From Bacteroidota bacterium (GTDB lineage: Bacteria > Bacteroidota > Ignavibacteria > Ignavibacteriales > Melioribacteraceae): DNA of 64,000 nt. A program made the position numbers and the translations under genes. Each line of letters starts with the position of its first letter. Positions within the stretch are counted from its first letter, which is position 1. Shown piece after piece: positions 10,437 through 20,574 of the stretch. The stretch spans positions 62,001 through 126,000 of the forward strand of contig JAHJUE010000007.1 of the NCBI GenBank assembly GCA_018829205.1, given 5' to 3'. The notes beneath the pieces were generated by a model that was not told where the DNA came from, ran no database searches, and was given only the letters and a program-made list of their open reading frames with translations.

Positions 10437-11488
10437 ATATATTTATCCAGATAGCCTTTGGCTTTTAGTAATTCCGCGATTAGTATTGTTCCTCCGGCGG
10501 CACCTCTAACGGTATTATGTGAAAGCACAACGAATTTGAAATCAAATAAATTATCTTCCCTTAATCGTCCCACGGAAACAGCCATTCCGTTTTCAAGATT
10601 TCTATGAATTTTTGGCTGAGGGAATCTGTCCTCTTCAAAATAATGAATCGGCTGTTTTGGCGCGAACGGCAAATTAAGTTGCTGAGCTTCGCTTCTAAAT
10701 TCATTAAGCGTTTTTATAATTTCATGTTTTGCTGCTTTCTTTTTTAAATTAATTTGTACGCATTCCAGATGTCCGTCATTAACAGCAACTCTGTTGCACT
10801 GAGCGCTTAATTTAATTTCAGCGAATTGAATTTTTTCTCCGTTAAGCTTTCCCAATATTTTCAACGGTTCGCTTTCCATTTTACCTTCTTCCCCTCCGAT
10901 AAACGGAATTGCGTTATCCAGAATATCCATGCTTGGAATTCCTGGATAACCTCCGCCGGATATTGCCTGCATTGTAACTACGTTTAACGACTCAATTCCA
11001 AATTTATCTTCAATTGGTTTTAATGCAAGAACCAATCCAATAGTAGAGCAATTCGGGTTGGTAATTATTGCTCCGCCGTTTGCAAATTTCTGTACTTTAA
11101 TTAATTCTAGGTGTTCTGGATTTACTTCGGGAATAACAAGCGGAACGTCTTCGGTGAAACGATGATTTCTAGCATTTGAAATTACAATATATCCGGAGTT
11201 TGCAAAGGACTGTTCTATTTCACCGGCAACATTCGCATCTAACGCGGAAAATATAATTTTAGATTCAAGATTCGCTATGCAGTCTTTTACAATCATTTCA
11301 GCATATTCATTTTTAAGCGGGGACTGCATAATCCAGTTGGCGGCTTCCTTATATTTTTTTCCTGCCGATCTTTCAGAAGCCGCTAATTCATGTATCTCAA
11401 ACCATGGATGATCGGATAACAATTCAATAAATTTTTGTCCGACGCTTCCTGTAGCGCCTAATATTCCAACTTTTATTTTATTATTCAT
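10433..11488 (-). CDS. asd: Aspartate-semialdehyde dehydrogenase
   Basis: 351 residues. It reduces aspartyl phosphate to aspartate semialdehyde with NADPH. The Rossmann glycine motif is GATGSVGQKF at residues 11-20. The catalytic cysteine is C147 in ITNPNCSTIGL, and AQCNRVAVNDGH and the late HNTVRGAAGG block match the fungal/archaeal-like Asd subfamily also found in FCB bacteria. One base separates it from thrA; it overlaps thrB by four bases. The set supplies homoserine for both threonine and methionine. Confidence 0.94.
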   Translation of the reverse strand: MNNKIKVGILGATGSVGQKFIELLSDHPWFEIHELAASERSAGKKYKEAANWIMQSPLKNEYAEMIVKDCIANLESKIIFSALDANVAGEIEQSFANSGYIVISNARNHRFTEDVPLVIPEVNPEHLELIKVQKFANGGAIITNPNCSTIGLVLALKPIEDKFGIESLNVVTMQAISGGGYPGIPSMDILDNAIPFIGGEEGKMESEPLKILGKLNGEKIQFAEIKLSAQCNRVAVNDGHLECVQINLKKKAAKHEIIKTLNEFRSEAQQLNLPFAPKQPIHYFEEDRFPQPKIHRNLENGMAVSVGRLREDNLFDFKFVVLSHNTVRGAAGGTILIAELLKAKGYLDKYI

Positions 11489-11489
11489 T

Positions 11490-13946
11490 TTAACCTGCCG
11501 GATTTGAAATTTTTAAAATATCTGACAATACTCCCGCGGCGGTATATCTTGCCCCAGCGCCTCTTCCGCTTAATGTTAGAGGTTTTATATTATTAAATTT
11601 TGTTGTAATGGATACGATATTATCATTGCCATTTAGTCCGTAAAAAGGATGTTCTTTCCCGATCTCTTCAATTCCAATTTTTGCTTTGCCGTTTTCATAC
11701 TTAGCAATATAACAAAGCACTTTCCCTTTTTTAGCTGCGGCGGTTTTTAGTTTTTCAAAATAATCGTCCGCAGTGAATAATTCGTTCATAAACTGGGCAA
11801 CAGATTTTTTACCTCTTAGTTTTTTCGGGATAAGATTTTCAACCTCAACATCCTTTAGCTCAAGCTGCGCTCCTGCTTCCCGCGCCAGTATTAGTAATTT
11901 TCGTGCTACATCAAGTCCGTTCAGATCATCTCGCGGATCCGGTTCAGTGAAGCCGGCTTCTTTTGCATATGCGACTATTTCACTAAACTTCTTATTTTCT
12001 TTTATGGAATTAAAAATATAGCTTAGGGTTCCGGATAAAACTCCTTCAATTTTTAAAATTTCATCGCCGGTTGCAAAAAGCTCTTTTATGTTTTTGATTA
12101 CCGGCATAGCCGAGCAGACATTTGTTTCATATAAAAATTTAACATTATTTCTTTTCGCAATATTGCGCAGCTTATTGTAATAGTTTATATCCCCAGAGTT
12201 TGCAATTTTATTCGGAGTAACAATCGAAAAATTAGATGAGAGAAATCCTTCATAATACGGAACCCAGTTGCTCCCTGCTGTAGCGTCAATTATAATTGTA
12301 TTGGGCAGATTCAGTTTCTTCATTTTATCGAAGTAACCTTGCTCATTTATTTTTGATCCGGAATTTTGAAGTAACTCTTTCCAATTATTTACGTTAATTC
12401 CTTTTTCATCGAACAGCATTTTTTTGCTGTTTCCTAATCCGACTAGTTTTAATCTTATGTTTAAACTTTTCTTTATATATTCGTCCTCATCAAGTATAAG
12501 TTTTAATAATTCACCTCCGACTAAACCCGGACCAACCAGAAACATATTAATTGTTTTGGGAACCTTTGTAAACAAACCGTCGTGAAGCACGTTAAGCGCT
12601 TTTTTCAACTGATCTTTTTCAATAACAAGTGAAATGTTTAATTCAGACGACCCCTGAGCAATCGCCACAATATTGATACCGTTACTTCCTAATGACTGAA
12701 CTACCTGGCCCGCGACTTTAGGAGTCTTTCTGAAGTCTTCACCCACGACTGCAATAATAGAATGGTTATCCTCAACAACAACTTCATTTATAATTTTATC
12801 TTTTATTTCATAATTAAATTCTTCCTCAATTGCTTTTTTTGCTTCGCTTCCGTACTGGGGATGAACAGCAATGCAGATAGTATGTTCCGAGGAACCCTGT
12901 GTAATTAATATTACGCTTATTTCCCTTTGCGCAAGCGAGCCGAATAGTCTTGATGAAATTCCCGGCACACCTATCATACCGCTTCCGGAAATCCGCAGTA
13001 GAGTAATATCATCAATTGAAGAAATTCCCTTTATATTAAATGGTACCGAAGGTTCTTTCTCTAATATTACTGTTCCTTTAAATGAGGGATTAAAAGTATT
13101 TTTGATTATAATTTTAACTTTCTTTTCAAGAGCCGGCTGCATTGTAGGCGGATATATAACCTTTGCGCCGAAGTGAGAAAGTTCCATAGCTTCTTCATAT
13201 GTAACGGCATTTATCGAATATGCGTTTTCTACTTTTCTTGGATCGGCAGTTAATATTCCGTCTACATCCGTCCATATTTCTATTGCGTCTACCTTTAACG
13301 CGGCACCCAGTATAGAAGCTGTAAAATCTGAACCGCCTCTTCCAAGCGTTGTTGTTTCACCTTCATTGTTTGATCCAATAAATCCGGTTACAACCTGAGT
13401 TTTGTTGTGTGATTTATAATAATTTTTAATTCTTCTGTTTGTTATAATAAAATCAACTCTTGCGCAGCTGAAATTGCTGTCGGTTTTAATAATACTCCGC
13501 GCGTCTAAAAAGTCACAGTCAATTCCTTTATGCTTCATTGCTTCAGAAATAATTACACATGAAAGTCTTTCGCCGAAACTCAGAATATTATCCATAGTTT
13601 TATTCGTAAGTTCCTTTAGAAGAAAAACTCCCTGTGCGTAATCCTGAAGATTATTAAATAATTCATCTACTCTTTGAATCAATAATTTATTCTTTGCCTG
13701 TGGAATTAACTCATTAACGGCATCAATATGTTTCAGTTTCAGATTTTCAATATCAGCGATATAACTGAAATCGCCAATAACTGCTTTTTTCCCCAATGAA
13801 ATTAGACTGTCGGTTACACCTTGAAATGCAGAAAAAACAACTGCTGTTAATTGTTTTTTTGCGGCATACTCATGAAGGATATCAATCACCTGCATAATTC
13901 TTTGAGGTGAGCCTACCGATGAACCGCCGAATTTTAGAAGTTTCAT
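11490..13946 (-). CDS. thrA: Bifunctional aspartokinase/homoserine dehydrogenase
   Basis: 818 residues, the usual length of the fused enzyme. Residues 1-290 form the aspartokinase domain (KFGGSSVGSPQRI at the start, GRGGSDFTASILGAAL and IWTDVDGILTADPR further on). Residues 300-455 hold ACT regulatory domains (SGSGMIGVPGISSRLF; SQGSSELNISLVIE-like block). From about 460 comes homoserine dehydrogenase with the nucleotide-binding MFLVGPGLVGGELL and the catalytic region LSGTLSYIFN...PDPRDDLNGLDVARKL. It feeds homoserine to thrB and metX. ACT domains suggest allosteric inhibition, probably by threonine (family knowledge). First gene of the operon. Confidence 0.95.
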   Translation of the reverse strand: MKLLKFGGSSVGSPQRIMQVIDILHEYAAKKQLTAVVFSAFQGVTDSLISLGKKAVIGDFSYIADIENLKLKHIDAVNELIPQAKNKLLIQRVDELFNNLQDYAQGVFLLKELTNKTMDNILSFGERLSCVIISEAMKHKGIDCDFLDARSIIKTDSNFSCARVDFIITNRRIKNYYKSHNKTQVVTGFIGSNNEGETTTLGRGGSDFTASILGAALKVDAIEIWTDVDGILTADPRKVENAYSINAVTYEEAMELSHFGAKVIYPPTMQPALEKKVKIIIKNTFNPSFKGTVILEKEPSVPFNIKGISSIDDITLLRISGSGMIGVPGISSRLFGSLAQREISVILITQGSSEHTICIAVHPQYGSEAKKAIEEEFNYEIKDKIINEVVVEDNHSIIAVVGEDFRKTPKVAGQVVQSLGSNGINIVAIAQGSSELNISLVIEKDQLKKALNVLHDGLFTKVPKTINMFLVGPGLVGGELLKLILDEDEYIKKSLNIRLKLVGLGNSKKMLFDEKGINVNNWKELLQNSGSKINEQGYFDKMKKLNLPNTIIIDATAGSNWVPYYEGFLSSNFSIVTPNKIANSGDINYYNKLRNIAKRNNVKFLYETNVCSAMPVIKNIKELFATGDEILKIEGVLSGTLSYIFNSIKENKKFSEIVAYAKEAGFTEPDPRDDLNGLDVARKLLILAREAGAQLELKDVEVENLIPKKLRGKKSVAQFMNELFTADDYFEKLKTAAAKKGKVLCYIAKYENGKAKIGIEEIGKEHPFYGLNGNDNIVSITTKFNNIKPLTLSGRGAGARYTAAGVLSDILKISNPAG

Positions 13947-13987
13947 TTTATAATTTCACACATTTATTAATTTTAAAATTAGTTGCA

Positions 13988-14016
13988 ATTATAACATATA
14001 ATGAATGAGTTAGCAA
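13988..14016 (-). promoter_or_regulatory. Sigma-70-type promoter of the thr operon
   Basis: On the minus strand TTGCTA (14016-14011) is followed by a 17-base spacer and a perfect -10 TATAAT (13993-13988). The implied 5' UTR is about 35 bases, too short for a leader-peptide attenuator. It is back to back with the ilv promoter. Confidence 0.65.
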
Positions 14017-14146
14017 GTTATTCTCAATATAAAGTCTAATTCCAACTAATATTCACACATTATTTTTAAAAACATGTATATATATTTATTAATATGAATA
14101 ATTTATTCGATTTGATTTTTTTTTAGGACATTTGATGTTTTTTGTG

Positions 14147-14175
14147 TTGACAAAAGGAACATGCCGCTTTATATT
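14147..14175 (+). promoter_or_regulatory. Sigma-70-type promoter of the ilv-leu operon
   Basis: A perfect -35 TTGACA (14147-14152), 17-base spacer, and -10 TATATT (14170-14175, five of six). The implied start near 14182 lies about 13 bases before the leader-peptide ATG at 14195. This also rules out the in-frame upstream ATGs at 14132 and 14135 as the leader start. Confidence 0.75.
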
Positions 14176-14194
14176 TGTTGCAATTCAAAAACAC

Positions 14195-14356
14195 ATGTAT
14201 AACACGAATAAAAATATTGCTGCTTTCATAAATTCATTAAATGATGAACAGAGCCGTGTTATATCTATTTCTATTAACCCTTCTTTAGATATTATCGCGA
14301 TTATTGGAATTATTATTATTCTGAGCCTGCTGGGTATTAATACCCTGGTGGGCTAA
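14195..14356 (+). CDS. Branched-chain amino acid leader peptide of the ilv operon
   Basis: 53 codons. The product starts MYNTNKNIAAFINSL and carries 14 Ile, 6 Leu and 2 Val. Residues 22-53 alone have 19 of 32 such codons, including IIAIIGIIIILSLLG. It starts about 13 bases after a consensus promoter, has no Shine-Dalgarno sequence, and ends 135 bases before ilvD. This matches the layout of ilv attenuators, in which the ribosome stalls when charged Ile, Leu or Val tRNA is scarce. The last codons contain a perfect palindrome GGGTATTAATACCC (14332-14345) inside a longer imperfect hairpin (14324-14354), so ribosome progress would directly melt it. No homologue was searched; the role is inferred from content and position. 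Confidence 0.8.
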   Translation: MYNTNKNIAAFINSLNDEQSRVISISINPSLDIIAIIGIIIILSLLGINTLVG

Positions 14357-14491
14357 AATAGTATATGTCGATTCCGATAAAATCATAAAATACATTCCAA
14401 TATTTACAATCTCAAAAAAAATTTTATAAACTCGGGGTCGACCTGAATCCGAATCGTTATATCTGAAAGAAGAAAAACTTTCGGGTAAAAT
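14357..14491 (+). promoter_or_regulatory. Leader-to-ilvD spacer with competing pairings, no U-tract terminator
   Basis: No GC stem followed by a T run is present, so the mechanism is not the textbook one. Just before the ilvD ATG, TTCGGGT (14480-14486) can pair with ACCTGAA (14441-14447), and CTTTCGG (14478-14484) with CTGAAAG (14463-14469). These two pairings exclude each other and cover the initiation region. CGATTC (14369-14374) can pair with GAATCG (14451-14456). Pairings were found by eye; no energies were computed. Confidence 0.4.
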
Positions 14492-16201
14492 ATGAGATCA
14501 GATTTAATTAAGTCCGGGTTTGATAAAGCTCCTCACAGAAGTCTTTTAAAAGCTACCGGCGTAATAAAAAGTGATGCCGATTTCAAAAAGCCGTTTATCG
14601 GAGTATGTAATTCATATATAGATTTAATTCCCGGTCACGTTCATTTGCAGGAATTTGGAAGAATAGTCAAAGAGGTAGTCCGTGAAGCAGGAGGAGTGCC
14701 GTTTGAGTTTAATACAATTGGAGTCGACGACGGTATTGCAATGGGACATATCGGAATGCGTTATTCGCTTGCGAGCAGAGAGTTAATTGCCGACAGTGTT
14801 GAAACAGTGACAGAAGCGCACCGATTAGATGGTTTGGTCTGCATCACAAATTGTGATAAAATTGTTCCCGGAATGTTGATGGCTGCTGCGAGAATAAATA
14901 TTCCTGTAATATTTATTTCGGGCGGACCTATGAAAGCAGGCAAAACTTCAACTGGAGAAAAGAGCGATCTAATATCTGTGTTTGAAGGTGTTGGAAAATT
15001 TCAAACAGGTGAAATTAATGAAACTCAGTTAAAAGAATTAGAAGATGTAAGCTGTCCTACCTGCGGATCATGTTCAGGAATGTTCACAGCTAATTCAATG
15101 AATTGTTTGATGGAAGCATTAGGATTAGCATTGCCGGGCAACGGCTCCATTCTTGCAGTTGATCCTAAACGTCATGAATTAGCAAGAAAAGCGGCGAAAC
15201 AAATTATATACCTAGTTGAAAATGATATTAAACCTTCCGATATAATCTCTAAACAATCTTTCCGGAATGCATTCGCTCTTGATATGGCAATGGGCGGAAG
15301 CACCAACACAATTTTACATTCGCTCGCAATTGCTCTCGAAGCCGGTTTCGAATTTGATTTACAAGAGCTTAATGAAATTGCAGAACGTACACCTTATATC
15401 TGTAAAGTTAGTCCTGCAACCTCCAAGGTGCATATGGAAGATGTTGATAGAGCTGGAGGTATTTCAGCGATCTTAAATGAATTATCAAAAACTGACGGAA
15501 TACTTGATTTATTATGTCCAACCGTCACAGGTAATACTCTTGGTGAAAATATAAAAGGATGTGAATCTAAAGATAGAGAAGTGATAAGATCTGTTGAAGA
15601 TCCGTATTCACCTGTCGGCGGACTCGCGGTATTGTTCGGTAATTTAGCCCCGGAAGGCTCTGTTGTTAAAACAGGCGCAGTAGCTCCTCAAATGCTTGTA
15701 CATAAAGGTCCGGCAAGAATTTATGAATCTCAGGAAAAAGCTTTGCTTGGAATTTATGCAAAAGAAGTTAAACCAGGAGATGTTGTAATTATTAGATACG
15801 AAGGTCCAAGCGGAGGACCCGGTATGCCCGAGATGTTAAGCCCTACAAGCGCAATAATGGGTATGGGCCTTGGTGATAAAGTAGCATTAATAACCGACGG
15901 AAGATTCTCCGGCGGAACACGCGGAGCGTGCATTGGACATGTATCGCCCGAAGCCGCGGCTTACGGTCCAATTGCCGCAGTAAAGGAAGGAGATATTATT
16001 TCAATAGATATCCCGAACAAAAGTTTAAATGTAGAGTTATCGGAAGAAGAAATTACTAGAAGATTAGATCTGCTGCCGCCGTTCGAACCTAAAATTACAA
16101 AAGGATATTTAGGAAGATATGCGCAGATGGTGACCTCGGCAAGCAAAGGTGCCGTGCTAAGTTTACAAAAACTAAAACAATATAGGAAGGAATTGTCATG
16201 A
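14492..16201 (+). CDS. ilvD: Dihydroxy-acid dehydratase
   Basis: 569 residues. It dehydrates 2,3-dihydroxyisovalerate and 2,3-dihydroxy-3-methylvalerate to the 2-oxo acids of valine and isoleucine. Iron-sulfur ligand regions are visible: [31 protein letters not shown] and [19 protein letters not shown]. The C-terminal signature [18 protein letters not shown] is intact. No good Shine-Dalgarno sequence precedes the ATG, unlike the later genes of the operon, which fits control of initiation by the leader. The last four bases overlap ilvB (ATGA). Confidence 0.96.
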   Translation: MRSDLIKSGFDKAPHRSLLKATGVIKSDADFKKPFIGVCNSYIDLIPGHVHLQEFGRIVKEVVREAGGVPFEFNTIGVDDGIAMGHIGMRYSLASRELIADSVETVTEAHRLDGLVCITNCDKIVPGMLMAAARINIPVIFISGGPMKAGKTSTGEKSDLISVFEGVGKFQTGEINETQLKELEDVSCPTCGSCSGMFTANSMNCLMEALGLALPGNGSILAVDPKRHELARKAAKQIIYLVENDIKPSDIISKQSFRNAFALDMAMGGSTNTILHSLAIALEAGFEFDLQELNEIAERTPYICKVSPATSKVHMEDVDRAGGISAILNELSKTDGILDLLCPTVTGNTLGENIKGCESKDREVIRSVEDPYSPVGGLAVLFGNLAPEGSVVKTGAVAPQMLVHKGPARIYESQEKALLGIYAKEVKPGDVVIIRYEGPSGGPGMPEMLSPTSAIMGMGLGDKVALITDGRFSGGTRGACIGHVSPEAAAYGPIAAVKEGDIISIDIPNKSLNVELSEEEITRRLDLLPPFEPKITKGYLGRYAQMVTSASKGAVLSLQKLKQYRKELS

Positions 16202-17916
16202 GCAATGGAACAAAAAAATTATCCGGCGCGGACATATTTTTTGAATGTCTGAAACGGGAAGGAGTCGATACAATATTCGGATATCCCGGAGGGGCGGTTC
16301 TGAAATTATATGAAAAATTATATGATGTGGATTTTCTTGAGCATATCCTTGTTCGTCACGAACAAGGGGCAACCCACGCTGCCGAAGGTTACGCAAAAGC
16401 GACTGGTAAAGTCGGTGTCGTCCTCGTAACTTCAGGTCCCGGAGCAACAAATACAGTTACCGGTATTGCCGACGCATATATGGACAGCGTTCCAATTGTT
16501 GTATTTACCGGACAAGTTCCTTCGCATTTAATCGGCAACGATGCTTTTCAGGAAGCCGATATTGTCGGAATAACCAGGCCAATAACTAAACACAATTTTT
16601 TAGTACGTGATATAAATGAATTAGCAACAACAATTCGTAAAGCTTTTTATATTGCCTCAACGGGCAGACCGGGTCCGGTTGTTGTAGATTTACCGAAAGA
16701 TGTAATCGCTTCGGAATGTGAATTCTCATATCCAGACGATGTTGATATTAAAGGCTATAAACCGAAATACAAAGGGCATTATAACCAGATAAAAAAAGCA
16801 GCCGAAATAATCAGCAACGCAAAACGACCCCTACTATACGTTGGCGGAGGAGTTATTATGTCAGGCGGATCGCGCGAACTTGCTTTGTTCGCAAAAGAAA
16901 ATAATCTTCCTGTAACAATGACTCTTCAAGGACTGGGCGCATTCCCGGGAACCGACGAACAGTCACTTGGCATGCTCGGAATGCACGGTACTTACTGGGC
17001 TAATCAAGCAGTTAATAATTGCGATGTATTGGTTTCTCTCGGCGCCAGATTCGATGATAGAGTTACAGGAAAGGTAGATACTTTTGCAGTAAACGCATTT
17101 AAAATTCATGTTGATATTGATCCTACCTGTATCGATAAAAATATAGTTGTTGATCTCCCGATCGTAGGAGATGTTAAACACGTTTTAGCAGAACTTGCCG
17201 CTGAAATACAAAAAACTCCCGATGTAAAAGAGTGGTGGAATCAAATTAATGAATGGAAAGAAGAATGTCCTATGGCATATGAAGATGCCGACGGAAAATT
17301 GAGAACAGAATATGTTATTGAACAAATTTCAAAAAAGACAAAAGGTGAGGCCGTAATTGTAACTGATGTCGGGCAGCATCAAATGTGGACTGCCCAATAT
17401 TATCAGTTTAATCATCCGCGTTCTAACTTAACAAGCGGAGGGTTGGGTACTATGGGTTTTTCCGTGCCTGCTGCAATAGGTGCTTCGTTCGGAATTAAAG
17501 ACAGACCAATAATTTCAATTAGCGGCGACGGCGGATTCCAAATGAATATTCAGGAATTAATTACTGCCGTAGCTTATAAACTCCCGATAAAATTTATAAT
17601 TATAAATAACAGCTTCCTCGGAATGGTAAGGCAATGGCAGGAATTGTTTCACGCGGAAAAATATAGTTTTACCGATCTGAGCGCGAGCAACCCTGATTTT
17701 GTAAAAGTTGGACAGGCATTCGGAATCGAATCTTATTCAACAGATGATCCGAAAGAAGTTGATACGTTAATTGACAAAGCTATGTCAATTAACGACCGCC
17801 CTGTTCTTCTTGAATTTAAAGTAGTAAAAGAGAACATGGTTTTTCCGATGGTGCCGAGCGGCGCGTCTATTTCAGATATGATTGTTAAAAGATTAAACCC
17901 AAAGAGGATGATGTAA
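16198..17916 (+). CDS. ilvB: Acetolactate synthase, large (catalytic) subunit
   Basis: 572 residues; TPP- and FAD-dependent condensation of pyruvate with pyruvate or 2-oxobutyrate. The N-terminal TPP domain has [15 protein letters not shown] and the catalytic glutamate in [13 protein letters not shown]. The TPP-magnesium motif is [15 protein letters not shown]...[10 protein letters not shown]. The FAD-domain block ([28 protein letters not shown]) is typical of anabolic AHAS rather than catabolic ALS. It is translationally coupled to ilvD and is followed one base later by its regulatory subunit. Confidence 0.96.
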   Translation: MSNGTKKLSGADIFFECLKREGVDTIFGYPGGAVLKLYEKLYDVDFLEHILVRHEQGATHAAEGYAKATGKVGVVLVTSGPGATNTVTGIADAYMDSVPIVVFTGQVPSHLIGNDAFQEADIVGITRPITKHNFLVRDINELATTIRKAFYIASTGRPGPVVVDLPKDVIASECEFSYPDDVDIKGYKPKYKGHYNQIKKAAEIISNAKRPLLYVGGGVIMSGGSRELALFAKENNLPVTMTLQGLGAFPGTDEQSLGMLGMHGTYWANQAVNNCDVLVSLGARFDDRVTGKVDTFAVNAFKIHVDIDPTCIDKNIVVDLPIVGDVKHVLAELAAEIQKTPDVKEWWNQINEWKEECPMAYEDADGKLRTEYVIEQISKKTKGEAVIVTDVGQHQMWTAQYYQFNHPRSNLTSGGLGTMGFSVPAAIGASFGIKDRPIISISGDGGFQMNIQELITAVAYKLPIKFIIINNSFLGMVRQWQELFHAEKYSFTDLSASNPDFVKVGQAFGIESYSTDDPKEVDTLIDKAMSINDRPVLLEFKVVKENMVFPMVPSGASISDMIVKRLNPKRMM

Positions 17917-17917
17917 T

Positions 17918-18430
17918 ATGAAACACACAATTTCAGTTTTAGTGGAAAACAGGTTTGGGGCTTTTGACCGCGTTGCTACAATGTTCAGCGGCAAAGGCTT
18001 CAATATAAAAAGTATATCTATCGGTGAAACTGAATTTTCAGATGTTTCACGAATGACAATTGTTACCGATGGCGACGAACAAATACTTAATCAAGTCGTG
18101 AAACAGCTCAATAGATTAATTGATACTATTAAAGTTATTGATCTTTCCCATACAAATCATATTCAAAGAGAATTGGCTTTAATTAAAGTCGGACTCCAAA
18201 AAACAACAATGGAAGAAATAAAAAACATAACTGATATCTTCAGGGGAAAAATTGTCGATATAAATAATAAGTCGATGATGATTGAAGTTACCGGCCCCCC
18301 CGAAAAAATTGACGCGGCGGTAAACGTGCTTATGCCTTTCGGCATTAAAGAAATGGCTCGTTCCGGAACCGTTGCTTTAAACAGAGGCGAACAATTAAAT
18401 CAAAAAAACGAATTCGTACAAACTAATTGA
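17918..18430 (+). CDS. ilvN: Acetolactate synthase, small (regulatory) subunit
   Basis: 170 residues. An N-terminal ACT domain ([31 protein letters not shown]) occupies about residues 1-75, followed by the C-terminal ALS_ss domain with [22 protein letters not shown]. The length equals the 160-175-residue IlvH/IlvN class. It activates the large subunit and normally confers valine feedback inhibition. The start follows the ilvB stop by one base, with AAAGAGG inside the ilvB end serving as ribosome binding site. Confidence 0.95.
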   Translation: MKHTISVLVENRFGAFDRVATMFSGKGFNIKSISIGETEFSDVSRMTIVTDGDEQILNQVVKQLNRLIDTIKVIDLSHTNHIQRELALIKVGLQKTTMEEIKNITDIFRGKIVDINNKSMMIEVTGPPEKIDAAVNVLMPFGIKEMARSGTVALNRGEQLNQKNEFVQTN

Positions 18431-18440
18431 GGTATATAAA

Positions 18441-19457
18441 ATGAAAGTTTATTATGACCAGGACTCATCACTGGAATCGCTGCAAAATAAAAAAATCGCA
18501 GTCCTCGGCTTTGGAAGTCAGGGACATGCTCATTCTCTAAATTTAAAAGAAAGCGGATTAAATGTTTGCGTAGGTTTAAGAAAAGACAGCGCCAGATGGC
18601 CTATAGCGGAAGCCGCGGGACTGCAGGTTAAAGAAGTTGATGAAGCGGCCGAATGGGCAGATGTAGTAATGGTGCTTCTCCCCGATCAGCATCAGAAAGC
18701 TGTTTATGAAAAATCCGTAGCTCCGCATCTTAAAGAAGGTGATACATTAGTATTCGCGCATGGTTTTAATATTCATTATAAATGGATTAACCCGCCTAAA
18801 AATGTTAACGTTATGATGATTGCGCCTAAAAGTCCGGGTCATCTTGTAAGAAGAACTTATCTTGAAGGCAACGGTGTTCCCTGTTTAATAGCTATTCATC
18901 AGGACTATACAGGCAATACTAAAGAAATGGCATTGGCATGGGCAAAAGGAATAGGCGGAACTACAGCAGGCGTTATTGAAACTACTTTTAAAGACGAAAC
19001 CGAAACTGATTTATTCGGCGAACAATCTGTCCTTTGCGGCGGTTCTGCTCAATTAATTAAAACCGGATTTGAAGTATTGACCGAAGCCGGATATCCGCCT
19101 GAACTGGCATATTTTGAATGTATGCACGAACTTAAACTTATAGTCGATCTCTATTATGAAGGAGGTCTTTCAAGAATGAACTATTCGGTAAGCGATACGG
19201 CTGAATACGGAGGATTAACAAGAGGAAGCAGGCTTATAACCGAAGAAACAAAAAAAGAAATGAAAAAAATTCTAACTGAAATTCAAGACGGAAGTTTTGC
19301 CGAAGAATGGCGAAAAGAAAACGAAGCCGGTCTTCCAAAATTAACTGAGTTAAGAAAAAAAGATAATGATCATATAATTGAGAAAGTAGGATCCAAATTA
19401 CGCGGAATGATGACCTGGCTGCTTAAGAAAAATGTTAAAGAAGAGGTTGGAGTATGA
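18441..19457 (+). CDS. ilvC: Ketol-acid reductoisomerase, class I
   Basis: 338 residues, the short class I form. It isomerises and reduces acetolactate and acetohydroxybutyrate with NAD(P)H and magnesium. The Rossmann motif is [19 protein letters not shown]. Metal ligands lie in the [17 protein letters not shown] block and the [18 protein letters not shown] helix. The cofactor loop reads [11 protein letters not shown]; its two serine/arginine-type positions suggest NADPH, but this is only a reading of a short loop. The stop overlaps leuB by four bases. Confidence 0.96.
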   Translation: MKVYYDQDSSLESLQNKKIAVLGFGSQGHAHSLNLKESGLNVCVGLRKDSARWPIAEAAGLQVKEVDEAAEWADVVMVLLPDQHQKAVYEKSVAPHLKEGDTLVFAHGFNIHYKWINPPKNVNVMMIAPKSPGHLVRRTYLEGNGVPCLIAIHQDYTGNTKEMALAWAKGIGGTTAGVIETTFKDETETDLFGEQSVLCGGSAQLIKTGFEVLTEAGYPPELAYFECMHELKLIVDLYYEGGLSRMNYSVSDTAEYGGLTRGSRLITEETKKEMKKILTEIQDGSFAEEWRKENEAGLPKLTELRKKDNDHIIEKVGSKLRGMMTWLLKKNVKEEVGV

Positions 19458-20551
19458 CAAAAAAAATCACATTGCTTCCCGGGGACGGTATTGGTCCGGA
19501 AGTAATTGAATCGGCTGTAAATGTTATAAAACATGTAGCAGAAAAATTCGGAATTCAATTTGAATTTGAAACCCGTTTAATCGGAGGAATATCCTATGAT
19601 ACTTACGGCACTCCTTTAACCGATGAAACCCTTCAGACATGTTATGATTCTGACGCCGTCCTGCTTGGAGCCGTGGGCGGTTATAAATGGGAAGAACTAC
19701 CTCATCATTTAAAACCAGAAGCAGCTCTCCTAAAACTTAGGAAATCATTAGGCTTGTTCGCAAATATCCGCCCGGCAAAAATTTATTCATCATTAGTTGA
19801 TTCTTCTTCTCTTAAAAAAGAAGTAATTAATGGAACTGACTTTGTTGTATTCCGCGAGCTGACTGGCGGAATTTATTTCGGAGAACCACGCGGTTACGAT
19901 AATGACAAAGGCTGGAACACAATGATTTATACCAGGCCTGAAATTGAAAGAATCGCAAAACTTGCATTCGAAACCGCGCAAAGAAGAAAAGGAACTCTTA
20001 CTTCAGTGGATAAAGCTAATGTTCTTGAAGTATCACAATTATGGAGAAAGGTTGTTGCCGAAACGGCAAAAAATTATCCTGATGTAGAGTTAAGCAATAT
20101 GTACGTGGATAATGCGGCTATGCAGATTGTTAAGGACCCGAAACAATTCGACGTAATTCTTACTTCAAACTTGTTCGGTGATATTTTAAGCGATATTTCA
20201 GGAATGATTACAGGAAGTTTAGGAATGCTTCCTTCTGCAAGCCTGGGAACCCGTTATTCATTGTACGAGCCGGTTCACGGCAGCGCGCCCGATATTGCCG
20301 GTAAAGGCATTGCTAATCCTATCGCCGCAATAGCTTCTGCCGCCATGATGTTTGAACATTCTTTCGAAATGGGAAAAGCTTCAGAATTAATTATTGAATC
20401 AATTGAAAAAGCTTTGAAGCAGGGATTAAGAACATCCGACATTGCACAAAAGGGCGATAAAGTTGTAACTACTCAGGATTTAACCAAAGCAATTATTGGC
20501 AATTTTGATTTAATATATAATGAACAAGCTTTAGGCGTATTTACTTTATAA
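19454..20551 (+). CDS. leuB: 3-Isopropylmalate dehydrogenase
   Basis: 365 residues. It oxidises 3-isopropylmalate to the leucine 2-oxo acid with NAD. It starts [35 protein letters not shown] is the substrate/metal block; [34 protein letters not shown] is the family signature; [18 protein letters not shown] is the NAD site. The aspartate two residues into VDNAAMQ is a conserved metal-site residue. It overlaps ilvC by four bases. Confidence 0.96.
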   Translation: MTKKITLLPGDGIGPEVIESAVNVIKHVAEKFGIQFEFETRLIGGISYDTYGTPLTDETLQTCYDSDAVLLGAVGGYKWEELPHHLKPEAALLKLRKSLGLFANIRPAKIYSSLVDSSSLKKEVINGTDFVVFRELTGGIYFGEPRGYDNDKGWNTMIYTRPEIERIAKLAFETAQRRKGTLTSVDKANVLEVSQLWRKVVAETAKNYPDVELSNMYVDNAAMQIVKDPKQFDVILTSNLFGDILSDISGMITGSLGMLPSASLGTRYSLYEPVHGSAPDIAGKGIANPIAAIASAAMMFEHSFEMGKASELIIESIEKALKQGLRTSDIAQKGDKVVTTQDLTKAIIGNFDLIYNEQALGVFTL

Positions 20552-20574
20552 TTTCTTAAATGAGGATAACAAAA

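Noticed and set aside
14132-14194. Extension of the ilv leader peptide to an ATG at 14132
   Set aside because: This part contains the -35 and -10 boxes of the operon promoter, so it would not be in the transcript.
14324-14356. Hairpin at the end of the ilv leader as an intrinsic terminator
   Set aside because: The palindrome is real, but the bases after it are A-rich (AAAATAG), with no T tract.
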